Assembly (NCBI RefSeq): GCF_000002985.6
Contig: NC_003284.9
Location: 6,820,001-6,884,000, forward strand
Direction of reading: 5' to 3'
DNA length: 64,000 nucleotides
DNA from: Caenorhabditis elegans
Taxonomy: Eukaryota > Nematoda > Chromadorea > Rhabditida > Rhabditidae
Part shown: positions 1-11,905 of the stretch, piece after piece
Layout of the letters: the number at the start of each line of letters is the position of its first letter
Position numbering within the stretch: position 1 is the stretch's first letter
Notes under the pieces: generated by a model
The model's input: the letters and a program-made list of their open reading frames with translations, nothing else
Databases searched by the model: none
Told to the model about the DNA's origin: nothing
Translations under genes and position numbers: made by a program

Positions 1-200
1 CGTTCAATTTTGTAAATTATATTGAGTCAGAATGATTAATTATTGATATTGAGTACATTTAATAAAACATTTCAATGACATCAGAGACACCAAATATTGA
101 AGCTGGTGATGGGGGTGGCGGTTGGGTGAAACATAAGAGTATGGCAATTTATAGTCGTAATTACAACGATGAAAAAAAATTAGCAAAAAGAAATATGGGT

Positions 201-3200
201 TCAGTTGTATCGTGATTTTCCGGAGTGCATACCACTGACAAGTTGTTGAGTAAGTTGGTCAATATCATCTCCTCCTCTGTAATTTTTTCTTTACTGTAGA
301 AATATTATAGCATTTTAATTACCTGGAATAGGATGTAGATTTGGTTCTAATCTCCTGGAATCGTTGATTGTAATTTGGATCTCTTTGGTATACTGGCTCA
401 GTGTGGGTGTTGGCTTCGCGTTGGCTATGGGTTAGGTCTGAAATATTGATAATTTTTTTTGAAGTGTATTTGGAGACAGCGCTTACTATCGTCTCGAAGT
501 TGGCGGACAAATTTGTTGGGAGAAGCGACGGGATGATTTGCTTTGTATGGTGCATGTGGCGCGAATTGTTCTCTGAAAAAAAAGATTGATTTTTTAAAAT
601 TATTATTTTTAAATGTATTCCTAAAACTATTTTCACAGTTAATTTGCGATTAGTCCATCAGACACCAGACATAATTGACATTATGGACGTAGGGTTCAAC
701 AAAAATTTTAATTAAGCACTATGAATAAGGTTTAAAAAACTTACTCAGTGGTCTCCTCGGTTCTCTTGTAGTAACTTTGTTTTTGGGTGATATGGGTGGC
801 TGGTGTGTTATTGACACTGTCGTCAATAGTCGCCACTGGAGTCATTGTTGCAAATTGATGAATCAGTTCCCGAGGATTGGTGATAAGGTATCCGGTTTTG
901 GTATCCAAACGGTACGATGGATCCGAGAAAACAGAAGAAGCGACTGAAACGTTTTTTTTTTTTTTCATTTTTTTTGTATGATACGTGGTGACACAATTTG
1001 TTTGTTTGGACTGATAATATTCAAAAGACAACTCCGATGTTTTGCCTGACAATATAAAAATATCTGACAGTGATTCAAAAACACTTGAAGTATAGGACTT
1101 TTTTCGATTTACCGCTATTACGTCCATCCTTTGGCCCCAAGTTAGATTGCGATCCTCCAAATGGGTTTCCACCATCTCCTCCAAGGCCACTTGCTGGACG
1201 AGTAGTTGCTGGGAATGGGTCTGTAACGGACAGTAGGGAAAGGAAAACAGAAGGAAAAAAATAACATTGTAGCAGGAAATGACTGAATTTCAAATGCCGA
1301 CTGGACAAGGCTACATAAACAGTTATAAAAGTGACAACTGAATTTTGATAACAAAACACTCACCAGACTTTGGCTGATAGTTTCCAAAATCATTTGCTGG
1401 TGGAGCAGGTGCTGGTCTACCATTGGTATTAGCTGGTTTTGGAAGTGGTTCTGGACTGAAGGCACCACCTCCAGCACGGGAATTTCTTCCGCTTCCAGGT
1501 CCATATTCACTACCAAATCCGGCTTCACTAGCAGGAACGGCTAAAATCAACAATTTGCGAAAACTGTATGAAAACTTATGAAACTTACATCCTCCAGTAC
1601 TCCAGTTTTTCTCAATAATATTCACTCCGTCGTGCCCTTTAGCTCCACGCTCGATATGTTGGAGTTGGGTGACAGTAACCTTGGGGGACAGATCCATTGG
1701 TCGTCTAAAAATTAGATTTATCATAAAAAATGTTACTAACTTTTGAAAATATTTGAACTTAATCCCGAACTTCTGAATAAAGGCTGTTTCATATAGAAAA
1801 GAACGTTCAAAAACTAGAAAACTAGATAATAATCTATCTGCAACATTTTCAGTGCACTTTTTCACAATATTTGAGACCGCGTAAGCTTTAGATTCTATTT
1901 AATCAAATAACTGTACACTTAAAACCACAATATGGATGTTCTTCAAAAGAATCTCTATAAAATCTTATTTGATACTAATTTTAAAAAATCCTCATTCTTG
2001 AACCTCCAAAAGTTTTCTAATCCGACTTTCTCATAAAAAAGATGCTAATGTTTTGTTTAAAAAAATTAAAATTAAAATATTTCAAACAAAATGCTGAAGT
2101 CGAAATTTGCTCTCTTTTGGACTTCATGAATTATCTTGACAATAAAATCATTGATATTTCAAGTATGTTGAAAATTTCAACCCTTTCTCTTGTTCTTTAA
2201 AAATATTTTTCAAAAATATCGATCATGTGTACCTCTTGAGCTCATAACCATCAGCAGCAACAGTTCCATCACCGATTGGGGAATAAAACATAGTTCTTGG
2301 CTTAATTGCTTTGGGAAGTTGTTGTGGAGAGTTGATAACCTAAACATAAATATCTATTTTTGCGAATGTCATTGAAACTGCTCACTTCTCCTCCAGACCA
2401 GTTAAAGCCGGTCAGCTCAACTCCACTTCCAGCACGGTCGCCGAATCCTCCAAAACGGATTTCCTCCTTTTCCTGACTAGTTTGGGAGCGATTAGCACGA
2501 CTGTTCATCGCGTGGCGGGCAGTTTCAAACCGATTGTAATCGTCCTGGAATTCATATATTTTGTTCAAGTTTTCCAAACACTTTGCGTTTTATGAACTAT
2601 TCAATTTTGATTGTTGTGTTCTTATCCCGCGTGGGTCGCCGAAAAAGCAATGAAACGGATACGTCATTGAATTGAGTATTGATCGTTGAGACAACGATGC
2701 TCTCCTTCCCGCCATCGTCTCATCGAGGGATCCAAAGATATCTGTTTCTGACTTTACAACACGGAATGCAGTGAGCTTTGTTTTGCGCCTACGCACCCAA
2801 CAGACGGAAAAATTTCGGATTTATCGTAGCGTTTTTCATGATTGATTTGTTTGGAATCAAGTTCAAAACAGAATTATCATAAATTGATGTATCAGTTTTT
2901 AATACCAGGGTAGGCCACTAAGGAAATATAAAATAACCGTTGACATACAAGAACATTAATTTTGGAAAAAAACATTTTTGAAAATACAGAAATTCTACTC
3001 TGAACTAAAAAAAGACGGAATAAGTGTTTTATATACAGTAAAAAAAATATGGGTCATTCAAATAGTTCTTGAATTTCACGCCGAAAAAAACGAAAACTTG
3101 AAAATATTTTAAAATTTCGAACTGAATTAAAAAAAAATCTACCAATCAAATAAACGAACCCTATGTTTTCCAAGGGAAGCATAAGAAGGACTTCCGGTTC

Positions 3201-3246
3201 TTTCACGGAAGTTACTTAAATTGGCAGCGCTGCCGTACTCAGACAT
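201..3246 (-). CDS. Unrecognised Ser/Gly/Pro-rich protein, 425 aa, 11 exons
   Basis: Exons read right to left: 3143-3246, 2758-2788, 2386-2544, 2233-2339, 1589-1704, 1364-1540, 1113-1220, 745-943, 487-572, 323-437, 201-276. All phases agree and the sum is 1278 nt ending in TGA. The start MSEYGSAANL lies 22 nt after a TTTTCAG acceptor, so the mRNA is either trans-spliced or has a 5' UTR intron. I see no signal peptide or membrane segment. The middle is low-complexity (Gly/Ser/Pro/Asn). More ordered-looking patches are PRTMFYSPIGDGTVAADG (exon 4), TGYLITNPRELIHQFATMTP (exon 8) and the C-terminus IDQLTQQLVSGMHSGKSRYN. This suggests a cytoplasmic scaffold or cytoskeletal linker, but that is inference and I do not recognise the family. 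Exon 2 (31 bp) uses acceptor GCGTAG, which is weaker than its neighbours. The exon 5-6 intron contains a decayed fragment similar to the terminal repeat of the element at 46.4 kb. Confidence 0.75.
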
Positions 3247-3268
3247 GTTGTTTGAGTTTGGATGTATT

Positions 3269-4148
3269 CTGAAAACAGTACACGTCTTTCTCCAAAGTTG
3301 GCAAAAAATGACAGTTACAACAAGAGAAAAGTATTGAAAAAAGTTGAGAATCAGAAGGATCAAGAAAAATGATGAAAGCAAAAAAAGAATTTGCCACGCG
3401 ACTCTCAATATCTTTATGCCGTTTCTTGTCTTTCTGTCTCGGGCCGAAGAGCAGGACGAAAGAAAACGATGGCATCGGGAATCGGCGGCGAGTGGGAGGA
3501 GGGAGAAGAGATATCATTCGATAACATATGGCACAACGGCACTTCTTCTCTCTTGTTCTTTATCTCTCAGCAGACGATCTTGCGCCGTTCGGATCGGTGG
3601 TTTTGAAAAATTGATGAAAAGGTGCACAAAACAAAAGAGTTCTCACAGCAGCTAAATTATCTTCGAACTTTTGATTGGATCCAAAGATCAGTTGGTTAAG
3701 ATTTTTAAATTGTGAAAAAAACTGTCCATCAATAATAATTATTAAAAAATAATAAGAAAATCGGCATTTGTTTGATTGTTTCATGATATCATGAGACTTG
3801 AACTGTTATTCCTAATCCTAAACCCGCATTGTTTTCCCATGACTGGGCGGGTTTCTCCAGATGACTATCGAGTTATGAAGTGGATTTGGTTTGGGGTGTA
3901 ACATTTTATTGTACACATATGCTTTCGACTAATTCTTGCGAGAAAAGAAAAGAAAACGAAACACATAAAAATACGAACAGGCAGAAAATTCTTGACCGGG
4001 GAGAAAAGAGGAAAAAGAAAATTAACAGTTACGTAGAGCACAATTTGAAGCTTTTGAAGATAATTGGCGTGCAACAATTTTAAGAACATTTTTCTGAAAA
4101 AAAATTGCAAGAAAAATTTGAAAAAATTATACATAGAATATCGAGGAG
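3269..4148. other. Spacer/intron between the two Ser-rich gene models
   Basis: The stretch is AT-rich with purine-rich runs and no convincing exon on either strand. It either holds the promoter of the downstream model or is part of a long intron of a combined gene. Confidence 0.5.
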
Positions 4149-5816
4149 TTAATAAGTAGTGGTGTAAGTCGTTGTGTGAATCGTCGAAGCCGGACGATTG
4201 TACTGTTGATGAACATGTCGGCTTGTAGATGTGGATTGATGTAGACCTGGAGACAGTGAACGCGCACGTTCCTGATCGAGCCAGCTCACTCCTTTTCTGC
4301 AAATAGATTTTGTTTAGGAATTCAGGTTCATTTCTTATATTTGTATTAGCGCCCTTGGCAAACCAAATAAAGTATGTACCAATGAAATAAATTTGGCGTC
4401 TTTTTTCGGTTATTAACTATTTTAAGAATCTTATTTAACATATAATAGACTCTCCAGAAAAGAGGTTATATTTTTGGGACAGTGGCAAAAATTACCAGAT
4501 GAGACATTTAATGTCATAACTGTTATTTGTCTGTCTGGATTCACTAGACAATTTCATTAATAACAAATAACTCTGAAACTTAATTCATGCTGTAATTGAC
4601 AAGAGGTGTCACATAGCCAAAAAATTCTGATAGTTTTTAAAGAGCTAGTTCAACGAGTTATGTAATTCAGTTTTACCTTAAATTTGAAACTATCTTTCTA
4701 TACATAATCTATACCATATATAGTGTATTTTTAATGAATCTATACATAGTGTATCTTTAAATTGTCTAATAAATGAAATTTCTGCCAAAGAAATCATTAG
4801 CTTGAAATTATATTTTCTGTATTTGTATATTACCTCTTCAAACTGCTGTATGGGCTTGTTGGCGGGAGAGTTGATGTATGCTTCATGCCACCTTTCAGTG
4901 TTCCATAAGTACTTCCAGTTCCGACATTGCTCATACTTCCATATTGACTCTGACTGCCTCCATATTGACTGTTAGCATTTGAGCTACCATATGTTACACT
5001 TGTTGGGTGGTAGCTGGTAGTGGAGGTCGTATTTTCGGTGTAATAATTGGTGTTGTTTTGATGTTGTGGTGCGGGTGCTGGTGGCGTCGCGTGGCGATGA
5101 TATTGCTGATACTGCGGCATTTGATGAGGAAGGGTGTGAGATTGAGAATGCGATTGACGGGTCAGAGTTGAGTTTGCGGATTGGTTTTGAGAGTATGGAG
5201 CGCTCATCGCGGACCCAACACGGGAGCCTGGCTGACTGATCATTCCCGTATTTCCGATGGAAACCTGACCGGCTTTGATAAGGTTCTCAATAAATTTGTT
5301 GTCGGATAAATATTCGAGTCCAGGAAATTCTGCTGTATAATTGTGTCCGTCAATATTCGGGCATACTGGTAAGTCTCTCGGATTAATTCCTTGCTCAATT
5401 TCAACGTTTTTCTCGCGATTTTGTGATCCCAAAAGTTTGTCCATCGAGCTATACCGCTCGAGAGTTGAAGATGGACCACGGCTCAAACTTCTTCTCATTT
5501 CTTCATATTTGTGAGATGGCGTCTTACGTGGAGGAGGCGGTGGAGCTGTAAAAAATTGGTTATGTTAATCTAGAATGCTGTAATTTTAACTCACGAAGTT
5601 CCCTCTCTTGGTATTGAATTATATGAGCATTGTTGTCGATGAATCGTTGAAGCTCTCGATCTTGAGTGGAAGAAATTTCATGTCGATTCAATAATTCCAC
5701 ACCATTAATGCAAATTTTGGTCTGAAAGTTTCGAATACAAAAAACATTATTAAACTAGAAATTTGGTAGCTTACATCATTGTGATAGTTGTTCGGTAGAT
5801 AGGTCGAATAGGACAT
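4149..5816 (-). CDS. Unrecognised Ser/Gln/Thr-rich protein, 342 aa, 4 exons
   Basis: Exons 5775-5816, 5595-5721, 4834-5545 and 4149-4296 give 1029 nt ending in TAA. The ATG is preceded by ACATTTCAG|AA, a good SL trans-splice site. The N-terminus (MSYSTYLPNNYHND) is followed by a polar stretch with six consecutive Pro at the exon 2/3 junction, then a segment with FPGLEYLSDNKFIENLIKAG that could be an ordered helix. A long Ser/Gln/Tyr/Thr-rich tail follows, and the last exon encodes KGVSWLDQERARSLSPG. No signal peptide or TM segment. The composition resembles the gene directly downstream (201-3246). The exon 4834-5545 donor (phase 2) is in phase with that gene's second exon, so the two may be alternative ends of one locus. 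I cannot name the family. Confidence 0.72.
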
Positions 5817-6366
5817 TTCTGAAATGTTGAAGTAAAATTGAAGAAAAGTGAAAAACAGAAACGAAGAAAAGAAAAGCAGAAAACTCTTTGGCAGTGCCAA
5901 ACCTATTTCGCGACGGTGACAAAACTTTGATGACTAGAGACACAGGAGAAGAGTTCAGATGTCGAAGAGGTTCAGCGATAGAGCGTGACGGTGTAATGTG
6001 GGTTAGAAAGAAAAGTTTTTGTGCTTCTATCTGTTTTTTTTTCAGTTGTTGTTTGTCTCGTCTCACTTGTGATCGCTTTTTTTATCTTCTTTCTACCAGC
6101 TCTTTGCTACGGGCCACATCCATTGTGTGGGAGGTAACATCTGTGCATGGTTGTCGATCAGAAAAGCATTTTTCTCATCTTCATTTTTCACCGTGGAGAC
6201 TGGTTGGTGTCAAATGTTTTTCCCGTGTTAAAAGGGATTTGATGAACTGCTCAGAATAGAAAAATGCGAATCTAGTGGTAAAACAACACAACAACCCTAA
6301 TGCCTTACTGTCATGGTTAATTTGACAAAATGAAATTTTAATGTTTCGGTGCACACATGCATAGGT
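5817..6366. other. 5' flank of the Ser-rich gene
   Basis: Promoter-side flank of the minus-strand gene. It contains pyrimidine-rich tracts but no gene that I can support. It ends where the 94-bp array begins. Confidence 0.5.
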
Positions 6367-9300
6367 TGCCTTCAGAAATTGACAATTTTCCCATTGATTT
6401 GTCTACATAGGGCATCGAAAAGCACCCAATATTTAGAGAACAGAAGATTTTGAGAATTACTGCCTTCAGAAATTGACAATTTTCCCATTGATTTGTCTAC
6501 AAAGGGCATCGAAAAGCACCCAATATTTAGAGAACAGAAGATTTTGAGAATTACTGCCTTCAGAAATTGACAATTTTCCCATTGATTTGTCTACATAGGG
6601 CATCGAAAAGCACTCAATATTTAGAGAACAGAAGATTTTGAGAATTACTGCCTTCAGAAATTGACAATTTTCCCATTGATTTGTCTACAAAGGGCATCGA
6701 AAAGCACCCAATATTTAGAGAACAGAAGATTTTGAGAATTACTGCCTTCAGAAATTGACAATTTTCCCATTGATTTGTCTACATAGGGCATCGAAAAGCA
6801 CTCAATATTTAGAGAACAGAAGATTTTGAGGATTACTGCCTTCAGAAATTGACAATTTTCCCATTGATTTGTCTACAAAGGGCATCGAAAAGCACCCAAT
6901 ATTTAGAGAACAGAAGATTTTGAGAATTACTGCCTTCAGAAATTGACAATTTTCCCATTGATTTGTCTACAAAGGGCATCGAAAAGCACCCAATATTTAG
7001 AGAACAGAAGATTTTGAGAATTACTGCCTTCAGAAATTGACAATTTTCCCATTGATTTGTCTACAAAGGGCATCGAAAAGCACCCAATATTTAGAGAACA
7101 GAAGATTTTGAGAATTACTGCCTTCAGAAATTGACAATTTTCCCATTGATTTGTCTACAAAGGGCATCGAAAAGCACCCAATATTTAGAGAACAGAAGAT
7201 TTTGAGAATTACTGCCTTCAGAAATTGACAATTTTCCCATTGATTTGTCTACATAGGGCATCGAAAAGCACTCAATATTTAGAGAACAGAAGATTTTGAG
7301 AATTACTGCCTTCAGAAATTGACAATTTTCCCATTGATTTGTCTACATAGGGCATCGAAAAGCACTCAATATTTAGAGAACAGAAGATTTTGAGAATTAC
7401 TGCCTTCAGAAATTGACAATTTTCCCATTGATTTGTCTACATAGGGCATCGAAAAGCACTCAATATTTAGAGAACAGAAGATTTTGAGAATTACTGCCTT
7501 CAGAAATTGACAATTTTCCCATTGATTTGTCTACATAGTGCATCGAAAAGCACTCAATATTTAGAGAACAGAAGATTTTGAGAATTACTGCCTTCAGAAA
7601 TTGACAATTTTCCCATTGATTTGTCTACATAGTGCATCGAAAAGCACTCAATATTTAGAGAACAGAAGATTTTGAGAATTACTGCCTTCAGAAATTGACA
7701 ATTTTCCCATTGATTTGTCTACAAAGGGCATCGAAAAGCACCCAATATTTAGAGAACAGAAGATTTTGAGAATTACTGCCTTCAGAAATTGACAATTTTC
7801 CCATTGATTTGTCTACAAAGGGCATCGAAAAGCACCCAATATTTAGAGAACAGAAGATTTTGAGAATTACTGCCTTCAGAAATTGACAATTTTCCCATTG
7901 ATTTGTCTACATAGGGCATCGAAAAGCACTCAATATTTAGAGAACAGAAGATTTTGAGAATTACTGCCTTCAGAAATTGACAATTTTCCCATTGATTTGT
8001 CTACATAGGGCATCGAAAAGAACTCAATATTTAGAGAACAGAAGATTTTGAGAATTACTGCCTTCAGAAATTGACAATTTTCCCATTGATTTGTCTACAA
8101 AGGGCATCGAAAAGCACTCAATATTTAGAGAACAGAAGATTTTGAGAATTACTGCCTTCAGAAATTGACAATTTTCCCATTGATTTGTCTACATAGGGCA
8201 TCGAAAAGCACTCAATATTTAGAGAACAGAAGATTTTGAGAATTACTGCCTTCAGAAATTGACAATTTTCCCATTGATTTGTCTACATAGGGCATCGAAA
8301 AGCACTCAATATTTAGAGAACAGAAGATTTTGAGAATTACTGCCTTCAGAAATTGACAATTTTCCCATTGATTTGTCTACATAGGGCATCGAAAAGCACT
8401 CAATATTTAGAGAACAGAAGATTTTGAGAATTACTGCCTTCAGAAATTGACAATTTTCCCATTGATTTGTCTACATAGGGCATCGAAAAGCACTCAATAT
8501 TTAGAGAACAGAAGATTTTGAGAATTACTGCCTTCAGAAATTGACAATTTTCCCATTGATTTGTCTACAAAGGGCATCGAAAAGCACCCAATATTTAGAG
8601 AACAGAAGATTTTGAGAATTACTGCCTTCAGAAATTGACAATTTTCCCATTGATTTGTCTACAAAGGGCATCGAAAAGCACCCAATATTTAGAGAACAGA
8701 AGATTTTGAGAATTACTGCCTTCAGAAATTGACAATTTTCCCATTGATTTGTCTACAAAGGGCATCGAAAAGCACCCAATATTTAGAGAACAGAAGATTT
8801 TGAGAATTACTGCCTTCAGAAATTGACAATTTTCCCATTGATTTGTCTACATAGGGCATCGAAAAGCACTCAATATTTAGAGAACAGAAGATTTTGAGAA
8901 TTACTGCCTTCAGAAATTGACAATTTTCCCATTGATTTGTCTACATAGGGCATCGAAAAGCACTCAATATTTAGAGAACAGAAGATTTTGAGAATTACTG
9001 CCTTCAGAAATTGACAATTTTCCCATTGATTTGTCTACATAGGGCATCGAAAAGCACTCAATATTTAGAGAACAGAAGATTTTGAGAATTACTGCCTTCA
9101 GAAATTGACAATTTTCCCATTGATTTGTCTACAAAGGGCATCGAAAAGCACCCAATATTTAGAGAACAGAAGATTTTGAGAATTACTGCCTTCAGAAATT
9201 GACAATTTTCCCATTGATTTGTCTACATAGGGCATCGAAAAGCACTCAATATTTAGAGAACAGAAGATTTTGAGAATTACTGCCTTCAGAAATTGACAAT

Positions 9301-10142
9301 TTTCCCATTGATTTGTCTAGATAGGGCATCGAAAAGCACTTAATATTTAGAGAACAGAAGATTTTGAGAATTACTGCCTTCAGAAATTGACAATTTTCCC
9401 ATTGATTTGTCTACATAGGGCATCGAAAAGCACTCAATATTTAGAGAACAGAAGATTTTGAGAATTACTGCCTTCAGAAATTGACAATTTTCCCATTGAT
9501 TTGTCTACATAGGGCATCGAAAAGCACTCAATATTTAGAGAACAGAAGATTTTGAGAATTACTGCCTTCAGAAATTGACAATTTTCCCATTGATTTGTCT
9601 ACATAGGGCATCGAAAAGAACTCAATATTTAGAGAACAGAAGATTTTGAGAATTACTGCCTTCAGAAATTGACAATTTTCCCATTGATTTGTCTACAAAG
9701 GGCATCGAAAAGCACCCAATATTTAGAGGACAGAAGATTTTGAGAATTACTGCCTTCAGAAATTGACAATTTTCCCATTGATTTGTCTACATAGGGCATC
9801 GAAAAGAACTCAATATTTAGAGAACAGAAGATTTTGAGAATTACTGCCTTCAGAAATTGACAATTTTCCCATTGATTTGTCTACAAAGGGCATCGAAAAG
9901 CACCCAATATTTAGAGGACAGAAGATTTTGAGAATTACTGCCTTCAGAAATTGACAATTTTCCCATTGATTTGTCTACATAGGGCATCGAAAAGAACTCA
10001 ATATTTAGAGAACAGAAGATTTTGAGAATTACTGCCTTCAGAAATTGACAATTTTCCCATTGATTTGTCTACAAAGGGCATCGAAAAGCACCCAATATTT
10101 AGAGAACAGAAGATTTTGAGAATTACTGCCTTCAGAAATTGA
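6367..10142. repeat. Tandem array, 94-bp unit, 40 copies plus a 16-bp partial
   Basis: The word tgccttcagaaattgacaat recurs every 94 bp from 6367. The last full-unit start is 10033 and the partial copy starts at 10127, so (10127-6367)/94 = 40 with no net length change. Units differ at a few sites. Two sites are linked: tacaTAGGG goes with cacTcaat and tacaAAGGG with cacCcaat in nearly all copies. 94 is not a multiple of 3, so the array is non-coding. It lies between a divergent gene start on the left and a quiet region on the right. An array of this uniformity may be collapsed in short-read or clone-based assemblies. Confidence 0.97.
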
Positions 10143-10737
10143 TTTTTTTTCAGATAATTCAAATAAAAAAAAGAGTCTACAAAGAAATATTATTTTTGGA
10201 GTTAACATAGCTAAAAACATTGGGAAAATAAATTCAATTTTAAATATTAACTTAATCAATACACTTCCAAAAGCCAAACATATCCTCTTGCAATTTTTGC
10301 TGAAAATTTTATTTTCTTTTAGTCAAAACAGTATATTGACACAACAAGTATTCAGAGGAGTTCATATTTTCAAATTTGATATTTGTGAAATGCCAAATTT
10401 CTAAAACGTTTCTTATTGTAAAAACTATCTTTAAGGCTGTTTAATGGCCGCGGAAATGAAAATAATTTATTGAAACAATTTCAAATGCCAATATCCGGGA
10501 GTTCGAAGTGGAGTTCAGCCGCGAAACAGTGTGTGGTGAGCTTACCTCTACATAATATCCTTCTGTTTGAAATGATATTTTCTGTTCTAAAATCCTGAAA
10601 TTTCTCAGGCGAGTAAACTGTTCTAACACTCTAAAAATTGGCTTTTTCCCCTCCGCAGCTATGATTTTTGAAGACGTTCTTCGTAGTTTCCTAGTGAATT
10701 TATTTTCGAAAGTTTCTGATTTTAGGTAGATCGAATT
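10143..10737. other. Intergenic, no gene seen
   Basis: AT-rich sequence between the 94-bp array and a MITE-like element. A 146-codon minus-strand reading frame overlaps the element, has no splice context and looks accidental. Confidence 0.5.
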
Positions 10738-11200
10738 TACCGTATTTCCTCTATTGCATGCAATACTAATTTTCGATTGCCGATTTGGATGCATTAGCAT
10801 TAGGAAGTGCAAAACTAATAGAGGCTGCCATACTAAATTTTGAATAAGTTTTTTTATGATGGTTTCATTGAGTAGTGGCACAATTTCATCAAATTCAATA
10901 ACAACACTTAAACCATATTATCACGGCTAATACGCAAAAATAGTCTAACAAGTTGTAGTAATATCTTACCTATTCTGACTTGTTATACCACGTATGCAAG
11001 TGTTATCATGATTTGTAGTACTATTTTGTAATGCAATATTTGGAACCTCAAATGTAAGGTAAAAATAAAGGGGTGCAAAGCTACTAGAGGTGCAAAACTA
11101 ATAAAGGCTGCAAGACTATTTTTCAAGAGATAATTTTAATGCAATACTGGTAGAGGTGCAAAACTAATAGAGACGCCTTACTAATAAAGCAAATACGGTA
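10738..11200. mobile_element. MITE-like element, copy 1 of the ctaatagagg family
   Basis: It starts taccgtatttcctctattg and ends in a diverged complement, ctaataaagcaaatacggta. Inside, variants of gcaaaactaatagagg recur several times. The same termini and internal words recur in the element at 61964, so this is a dispersed non-autonomous family. No transposase reading frame is present. This copy is more diverged at its right end than the second copy. Confidence 0.75.
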
Positions 11201-11370
11201 TCTATCCAATTTTTTCCTTTTCCCCGTAAACTGAACAAAAACGCTTTAATAACAGGCAATATTATTCTTCATTGCAACAATAGTAAAACATTTTAAAGCA
11301 AAGAAATGACGCAAAATCGGATACTGATGAATGCAATTGGAACAACTGGGACTTTGGAAGAAAATCTCGA

Positions 11371-11893
11371 TCAATGGGAGAAAGCCGGCATCGGCTTCTT
11401 GTTGAACTCGAGGAACTCAGTGAGTGACCTGGGTGCATTGCAGCCTTCTCTCTTACAGAGACACCTTAGGCTGATTTGAGCATTTCTAGTTGGTCCATGG
11501 AACGCGAAAGCCTGCAAAAAATTACTTTGAAAAGCAATCTGCTAGTAAACATTTAGTGAATACCTCTTGCAGGCAAACGGTCAAAACAGCATAGTCGTCA
11601 ATGGTGTCTGCGAACATTTTCAACACTGGAGAGTAGTCGTCTGAATTTTCGTCTACTCCATTGACGTGGAACTTGGAATTATCTTTTGGGTCAATCATAT
11701 GGCTACAGAGCGTGAAAATTGGCTCGCTAAGAACATATCCCGAACCCGGATTGTTCACATCCACCTTCTCCCAGCAACGAAGAAGTTTGTCCTCTTGATT
11801 TTTCGCGTCCTGAACCGCGTTTTCAGCTGGAGCAAGAGAATTAGCGAGTGCGATGACAGACATGACACCAGCGAGTTTTGAAAACGCGATCAT
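11371..11893 (-). CDS. Small secreted six-cysteine protein, 156 aa
   Basis: Two exons (11564-11893 and 11371-11511), phase 0 junction, 471 nt ending in TGA. The ATG is 9 nt after TATTTTCAG, so it is probably SL trans-spliced. The N-terminus (MIAFSKLAGVMSVIALANS) is a signal peptide. Six Cys follow: RCW, LCS, VCL, then the closing CLCKREGCN. A closing CxC...CN is common in nematode Ly6/three-finger-like secreted proteins, but six Cys and no membrane tail make that assignment weak. No GPI-type hydrophobic end is visible. Likely extracellular; function unknown. The donor is GAG|GTATTC, a moderate match. Confidence 0.78.
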
Positions 11894-11905
11894 CCTGGCT
11901 ACCTG

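Noticed and set aside
6367-10142. CRISPR-like array
   Set aside because: The repeat is continuous with no unique spacers, and the genome is a nematode.
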